Shown: positions 57,831 to 64,000 of the stretch, one piece after another
How positions within the stretch are numbered: the stretch's first letter is position 1
Layout: every line of letters starts with the position of its first letter
Assembly (NCBI RefSeq): GCF_017654505.1
Contig: NC_054534.1
Location: 40,406,226-40,470,225 of the forward strand
Origin: Polyodon spathula
Taxonomy: Eukaryota; Chordata; Actinopteri; Acipenseriformes; Polyodontidae
DNA: 64,000 nt
Direction of reading: 5' to 3'
Program-made: the position numbers and the translations under genes
Notes under the pieces: model-generated
The model's input: only the letters and a program-made list of their open reading frames with translations
Told to the model about the DNA's origin: nothing
Databases searched by the model: none

Positions 57831-59820
57831 GAATAGCCTAGCAGCCTAGACAGTTAACACACAAACTTACAGGAGGACAGTCAATTGCTGTGCATTTTAT
57901 TGCTCCCAGCATGTTGGGGAAACCAGAAATGTCATAGAAATTTGTTTATAGGTACACCTTGCTTTTAGGGAAACATAAGTATTTGGCTATTCACCTAAAA
58001 CGTGCATTAAGCGAAAAAAAAACAGACTGGGAAATGCCAGCAACAATTGCGACTGTTTAAAACATGGTTTCAAAAGTTCTTAACAAATTGATGCAATTGT
58101 AAGTAAAGTAATTGCCTTCAGCTTTCATACATCTCATTATAATATTTCAAGACTCTCAAAATCTCCGCCTCCTTTCTGCAAATTTATGCAGGAACACCCA
58201 TAATTACATATTCATCTAAGCTTGAACCCCAAACAGAAACTGCTGCCACAAAGCAATCCCTAAAAAGTCGCAAATCCCATGTGCTTGTTTAGTACATTTC
58301 ATCTGACTTCTGACTTGTTTGTGACAATTACGACAGGCGCAACACTTTAGTAAAACTATCCCTTTGTTTGCAGCTGTGGAAAATGAAAAGTGATACTCTG
58401 GAAACCTTTTCAAAATATTGTTGATTTGAAGTCAGGCATGTCTGAGGTTAATTTATCTGTAGGCCCAATTTGCACTTAATGGTTAGGGGATGATGGTAAA
58501 TTTTCATATTTACAAAATCTGTGTGTCTTCTTTTCTAAGGCAGCAAACCTTGTGCTCAACATACTGACAGTTGTGTTGTTTCCTGAAATGTTTACATGCA
58601 GTCAGCTGTAGCAGCTGCTGAAGCTCAGGATTAAAACTTTAGTGGCTTGAGAAGGGCTTCTGAAGTCCCTGAATGGTGACTCAGGGATACCAGGACAGGT
58701 GGCAAACCGACCAATAATAATCTTGAACAAGCACTTAATGGAACATGTGATGGAAAATTGAAGTGCATTTTATTATACATTATTTATCAAAAACCATGTA
58801 GGAAAAATCTAAACTAAAAGCCTTCAGGCTTTAGTTATACATACAGATCCCTTGCTTTGCATTTACATTACAGTGTTAACTAATGGGGCCAATGCTTTCT
58901 TTTTGTATAGTTGTATCTTGGTGTAGCTTGTTGCATCTTACACTTTTCTTTAGACCTTCCAGAAATTAAAACTTTCAAGAAACAATTAAATAATTGTGCC
59001 CTAAATGTGCCCTAAATGATTGCTCTCCTAATACTTCTCCCCTCAGTGACTTGACTTCTCACAAGGGTAATATTGTATGAGGCTGGTCAAAATGTGGTTA
59101 CAACATATTTATTTATTTATTTTTTTACAGAAACTTGCTGTAACCACATTTTCACATTTTTCATTTTTCAAAATAACAATAAATGAAAACATATTTAATT
59201 AGTTTTGTACATTTTGCTGACATTATTGAATTCATGGAAAGGGATAAAACTGATTGCTATTTGGGCGAAATATTCCGAAGAAGATGTTTTAACATTATGG
59301 AAATGTCCCCCCATCTGTTTATCAGCTTGTCTATCAACTCACCAATCCAAGTAGTGGACTGTGTGAATGGGCAGAAATAAAAAATAAATAAATAAATACA
59401 TTATTTTTTAATTAAAAACTAGTGGATTGGGCTTACTGCATTATTCATTCTTTCCTGTGTATTATTACCCATTATGCATTACAGCCTTGTATACTGTGCA
59501 ATACATGCATTATTTATCAAAGCTACATTACCTCCTGACTTCCTGTGGAGAGCTGAAACTGCACAAATACAATATATATGAGGGTCTGTAAGGTAGAAAC
59601 ACTTGTTTGAAATGTGCAATGTAATTTATTGGGTTAGGGATGGAAGTGCTGGGGCGGATAATAACATAATAATTTATGCATGATGATAGTCTTTCATCTT
59701 CTAAATAGGCAGTTCAACTCAATGCTCAAATGCGTATGTATGTATTAAAGGTTGCCCAACTATCTATCCAACAGAAATTTTTCCACACTGCTGAGAGATG
59801 ACAAGTTCAGAATACAGGTT
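57831..59820. other. FRMD3: FRMD3 intron 1, no recognised content
   Basis: AT-rich, no coding or mobile-element signature recognised. Confidence 0.6.
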
Positions 59821-60551
59821 TGTGGGAGGTTGGTGGGCTGAGTCAGGTGGTGGTGGTGATGGGACCGGCAAAAATACTCAGGAGGCTTGTATGGTTTCCC
59901 CGCAGCAGGGTTTTTATTTATCTGGCTGAAGGTGGCCACCGACCAATATTCCAATCAAAACATAAAAAAAAGGAAAGAAGTAAAAATAGTCAAAATAAAT
60001 CCCCCACCAGTACCAACGATGATAAAGGAGGAGGCGATAATAAAATGATAAAACTAACAAAAGTCCCGCACACACAGTAAAACATAAGTTATAAATAAAG
60101 ACAGATATTTCGTAGGCGCTCCTGCGCTGGCCTCTAGGGGGCTCCCGGTCCTGGGGAGGGTTTAGTTTCGTGGTCCCGTCGTTCTTCCGGGAAGTAAGTT
60201 GAAGAGCCGTCTCCGGTCTCTGCGAACACAACACACACTTTATACATACACCAGTAAGTTCAGCCGCACGTCTCCTTTTGCTGTTACCCCAGGACAGAGA
60301 GAGCGAGCGCAGGTTGTACCATCCCTTAAATACTGCCCAACCCCTCCCTTGGCCTTGGCCCTGGTCGCCGCTGTACCCAGTCGGCGTATATAGTAACCCT
60401 GACTGGGGTACGTGGGGCGGCAGCCGCGGACTTCCACATTCGGACGGATGGCTCAACCTTTGCCTTTCCGCCAGTCTCGTCCCGTTTTGCGCAACACCAC
60501 CAGCGATCGGGAGGATCGACCACAGCTCCGACCTGTTGCACCCCCATCACA
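59821..60551 (-). mobile_element. 3' LTR of gypsy element B
   Basis: In coding (minus) sense it starts TGTGATGGGGGTGC at 60551, right after a polypurine tract, and ends CCTCCCACA at 59821, a 731-bp TG..CA unit. It contains an AATAAAAA-type poly-A signal near 59918. GC-richer than its surroundings. Overlapping open frames here (for example 60278-60670) are shadows. Confidence 0.82.
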
Positions 60552-60565
60552 TATTCCCCCCCTCA
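60552..60565 (-). promoter_or_regulatory. Polypurine tract of gypsy element B
   Basis: In coding sense TGAGGGGGGAATA directly precedes the LTR start, the site expected to prime plus-strand DNA synthesis in LTR elements. Confidence 0.7.
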
Positions 60566-62205
60566 GAGTGGAGCCATAGGCCCACTCGGCCTCTCCTATC
60601 TCCCCAATTGACCCCCCTTCCCTTGAAAAGAAATCAGCATTTTGGTGTTCCTTACCCGCACGATGTCTGATAGTATATTGGAAGGGTTGCAGCGCCAGAC
60701 TCCACCGAGTAATCTGGGCGTTCGTGTCCCTCATCGTGCTTAACCACTTAAAAGGGGCGTGGTCTGTGACAAGAGTGAATGGCCGTCCCAGGAGATAATA
60801 TTTAAGGGAATTCATAGCCCATTTGATGGCGAGGCACTCTTTTTCTATTACCGAGTAGTTTCGTTCCCGAGGAGCCATTATTTTGCTAAGATATAGGACG
60901 GGGTGTTCGACCCCGTCGATCTCCTGGGACAGAACAGCTCCCAGACCAACGTCTGAGGCATCGGTCTGGAGGATGAACTCTTTGCTGAAGTCAGGTGACA
61001 CCAGGGCTGAAGCTTGGGAGAGAGCGCTTTTGATTCGATCAAACGCTTTTTGACATGGTTATGTCCATTGTACTAAATTTGGGGAGCCCTTTTTCGTAAA
61101 GTCAGTGAGGGGCCCGGCAGTGATGGAAAACTCGGGGATGAATCGGCGATAATAGCCCGCCAGTCCCAGCAGTGACCTCACTTGGGCTTTGGTGTGAGGA
61201 ATCGGAGTCTCCACCAAGGCCTGGACCTTGGAAGCGACTGGTTTCACTCGCCCGTTACCCATAATGAACCCTAGGTACTGAGTCTCCTGCTGCCCAAACG
61301 TGCATTTCCCCAACTTGACTGTTAGCCCCGCCTCCCTCAGAGATTGAAGAATGACTGGTAATTGATCCAAGTGCTCTTTCCAGGTAGAGCTGAAAATAAC
61401 TACATCATCAATATATGCAGCTGCATACCGATGATGTGGGGCTAATATCCTGTCCATCATTCTCTGGAAGGTAGCTGGGGCTCCATGCAACCCGAAGGGC
61501 ATGGTTCAAAACTGAAACAAACCATCTGGGGTGGAGAATGACGTTTTCTCCCGCGAGCTGGGGGTTAGGGGAATCTGCCAATATCCTTTTGTCAGGTCCA
61601 ATGTCGACAGATACCTCGTGTCCCCCAGCCGGTCAAGGAGTTCATCCACTCGGGGCATCGGGTACGTGTCGAATTTGGAGACCACGTTCACCTTGCGGAA
61701 GTCAACACAGAAGCGAGTAGTACCGTCCTTCTTGGGTACCATTACTACAGGACTGCACCACTCACTCTGTGAAGGTTCCCCGACCCCCACTGCGAGCATA
61801 CTTTCTACTTCCCGGTGCATGACCTCTCGTTGACTTACTGGGACATGATAGGGATGCTGTCGAACTACTGCACCCAGCAGAGTGATAATGGCATGTTGGA
61901 TGACGTCGGTTCGGCCAGGCATCTCCGAAAAAACATCCCCAAACGCCGCCACTAACTGTTCCAGATCCTGTTTTTGGCGGGGAAGTAGCTGGTCCCCCCC
62001 TTAATCGAAGCTGTGGATTCTGGGGCCCCTATTTCTGGTCCAAAATCCCCGCTTACGCTATCTTGTGTAATAAATAGAGCCTCTCGCTCTTGCCAGGGTT
62101 TTAACAAATTAACATGGTAAATTTGCAGGGGCTTCCAGTGGTCCGGTTGCCGAATTTCATAAGGGCCTTGCCACTTTGCATACAGCTTCGATTCGGTGGA
62201 AAAGA
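60566..62205 (-). mobile_element. Ty3/gypsy pol relic B: integrase end, reverse transcriptase, RNase H (minus strand)
   Basis: Minus-strand order from 62205: integrase C-terminus (ESKLYAKWQGPYEI and IYHVNLLKPWQEREALF, 62200-62070), then reverse transcriptase (FGDVFSEMPGRTDV, CVDFRKVN, STLDLTKGYWQIPL, then MPFGLHGAPATFQRMMDR and the catalytic AAYIDDVVIFSS, 61952-61059), then RNase H (LQTDASDVGLGAVLSQ, KECLAIKWAMNSLKYYLLG, VTDHAPFKWL, 61001-60560). Only two in-frame stops (about 61503 and 61057) break RT-RNase H, so the copy is fairly young. It is truncated inside integrase at 62205, so gag, protease and the 5' LTR are missing. Confidence 0.93.
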
Positions 62206-64000
62206 TTTAGAAGTGAGTAGTTTTTCGAGATTTACGATTATACTGTATTTACATTTAAATCTTTTGTAATCATTTTTGTATTACTTTAGTATAAATACAT
62301 GTTAATTTGGATGCATATGTTGTTTTTTTCCGACTTTATATGAACGAAAAGACACACATTTGCCCGTTTTCCTATTGGAAGTAGTGATATTTTGAAATAT
62401 CACTGTCCTGGTCACAAAAGCAAAGTTTGTGGGGAATAATAGCCATTTTCTATACATTTGGGGCATAAGTAATTAGGAAATAACACTTACTACCCGGGAA
62501 CAAAAATTGTGTTACATAGTGTAATTAAAATTAGACAGCTAGCTCACCTTTATTGCCGTTTATTTTTTAGAAAATTTGAATAACACATATTTTGTTTGAC
62601 AGGACTTTATGATGACTGCATTCATATTAAAAAAAACAAAAAACTTTGTTATAAATGACTAAAATGACTACATGAAAATGATTTTACATTGTATGGATGT
62701 ATTGAGTGTATATAACAGTCTTACAAGTTTATATTAGCGAGGGAGATGATTGTATTCCAAGTACACTACACACTCTAGTTATAGCTGTTATATGACAATA
62801 GTGTGGTGTGTGCTGTGCTGTGAAGTTTGAATATCTAATCTATACAGTGTCCTGCTATCACTGGATAACAGGATGCAGAAACTATAATGAAAGTGCAAAA
62901 TGGCAGCACATGAATTCAATTGATTCAATTAGATATAGACAGTATAGCAAGCTTATAATGCAATACTGCATGATTTTTCATTCGTTATGTTCCTGAATTA
63001 TAGTTGTAGAGGAGAAATGCATGTTTGAGGGGTTTTTTTATAGTTATAGGTATATTTTTCACATGAACAGAAATAGTTTGAAGTGTTGACTGAACAAACA
63101 TGTTTACGCTTGTTAATTGCTAAGTTGTGCACACTACTGCATTGTCACATGGGACTTACTCCAAGTACTGTACTTGGCAGGGCAATTCTGAGCTATTATC
63201 AGATTTAACTCATGTGTTTATTGAATCCACTAAAACACACTTTAAAATGGAACTGAAAAGTCAGGGAAAATTAGCCTATGCTGGCTCTGTGGTTGCTTGC
63301 ATGTCCACACAGTGATCTGAAAAACACTTTACCATGAGCCTGTCATGATTCTCAGCACAGACATGCCAGTAGGGTTATTCTGGTTGTTTTATCAGTGATA
63401 CAGCCGATAACAGTGCATGGCAGAAAATGTAGAAAAGATGTTTAGTTTAAATCTAGGACAGTATTTACTATGGTTTTCAAACAATAATCTGCAGTACAGT
63501 AATAAGCTATAACAACACTGAAGCCTGACATAGGCAAATGGTAGAGCCTGACAATAACCCTGAAATGATGTTTTAAATAACTTTGTGTCTATCCCCAGCT
63601 GAGGATCAGATTCATATCTATAGCCACTGGTCTAGGCGCAGGAAAATGAGGTCTTATAGCATTAGGGGTAACCGAATTATGGCTCCAATACAATTGTCCT
63701 AAAAATGTACTCAAGTAACTATTAGCTAACTATAAAAAAATTGTGAAAATCATGGCTATTTTGCAGGTTTAGGAAAAGTACTCTAAAAAACCTGTGACAG
63801 ATTGCATTCAGCAGTACCCATCTGGAGTTACACTGATGACAAAATATTTTGCACAGTCTGCAATTCTTATTTAGATCACTCCAGAGGGGAAACTTTTAAA
63901 ATCCCTGAAACCTACAGAAAAAGATAAGCCACTATTGAAATCAGTTGGTTATAGCTTTGGCTTAAACCAGTGACTAGAAAAGCAGGAGATATGAAATACA
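62206..64000. other. FRMD3: FRMD3 intron 1, no recognised content to window end
   Basis: AT-rich. Open frames at 62808-62996 and 63127-63315 have no recognisable features. Confidence 0.6.

Noticed and set aside
60199..60670. Overlapping frames on both strands around 60.2-60.6 kb
   Set aside because: They lie in the GC-rich LTR of gypsy element B and carry no domain.

Overview
This is a vertebrate nuclear locus, most likely from a ray-finned fish. It carries two host genes on the + strand, embedded in AT-rich DNA crowded with decayed transposons. Gene 1 is a complete ubiquilin-1 gene (UBQLN1): 11 coding exons between 206 and 18281, all with GT-AG junctions and compatible phases, encoding a 558-residue protein. 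Gene 2 is the first coding exon of FRMD3 (37620-37724); everything after it is the start of a very long FRMD3 first intron. UBQLN1 followed by FRMD3 in the same orientation is the order known from human 9q21, which supports calling the ubiquilin UBQLN1 rather than UBQLN2 or UBQLN4. I could not find IDNK, which lies between them in mammals.

The repeat set (Tc1, hAT and piggyBac-like DNA transposons, CR1/Rex1-like and L2 LINEs, DIRS-like and Ngaro/Crypton-like tyrosine-recombinase elements, Ty3/gypsy elements) fits a fish. The repeat style suggests a non-teleost such as a sturgeon relative, but that is a weak inference.

Layout: 1-205, 5' region with two short upstream ORFs. 206-18281, UBQLN1. 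Its intron 1 holds a Tc1 relic, intron 5 a TTAA-flanked piggyBac-like element with a hAT element inside it, intron 8 a hAT transposase relic beside a tyrosine-recombinase relic, and intron 10 a 0.7 kb inverted-repeat element. 18282-about 19200, probable 3' UTR. 20130-21290, Tc1 relic. 21905-22475, tandem duplications. 24760-25590, a GC-richer block. 26311-30604, a Tc1 element invaded by a gypsy-type LTR element that was itself invaded by a CR1-like LINE. 30605-31190, a further Tc1 piece. 32515-36706, two DIRS pieces in opposite orientation ending in a hairpin. 37620-37724, FRMD3 exon 1. The FRMD3 intron contains two gypsy relics (44594-46920 and 59821-62205), an L2 LINE broken by insertions (52150-55540), hAT-like elements and many microsatellites.

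No wholly new system is evident. The most unusual content is two gypsy copies in which integrase lies upstream of reverse transcriptase (Gmr1-type order), the multi-level nests of insertions, the inverted DIRS pair with a near-perfect 55-bp hairpin, and a gag-like ORF with its zinc knuckle at the N-terminus. All mobile-element coding regions seen are broken by stops, frameshifts, truncation or lost catalytic residues. Boundaries given with 'about' were read by eye.
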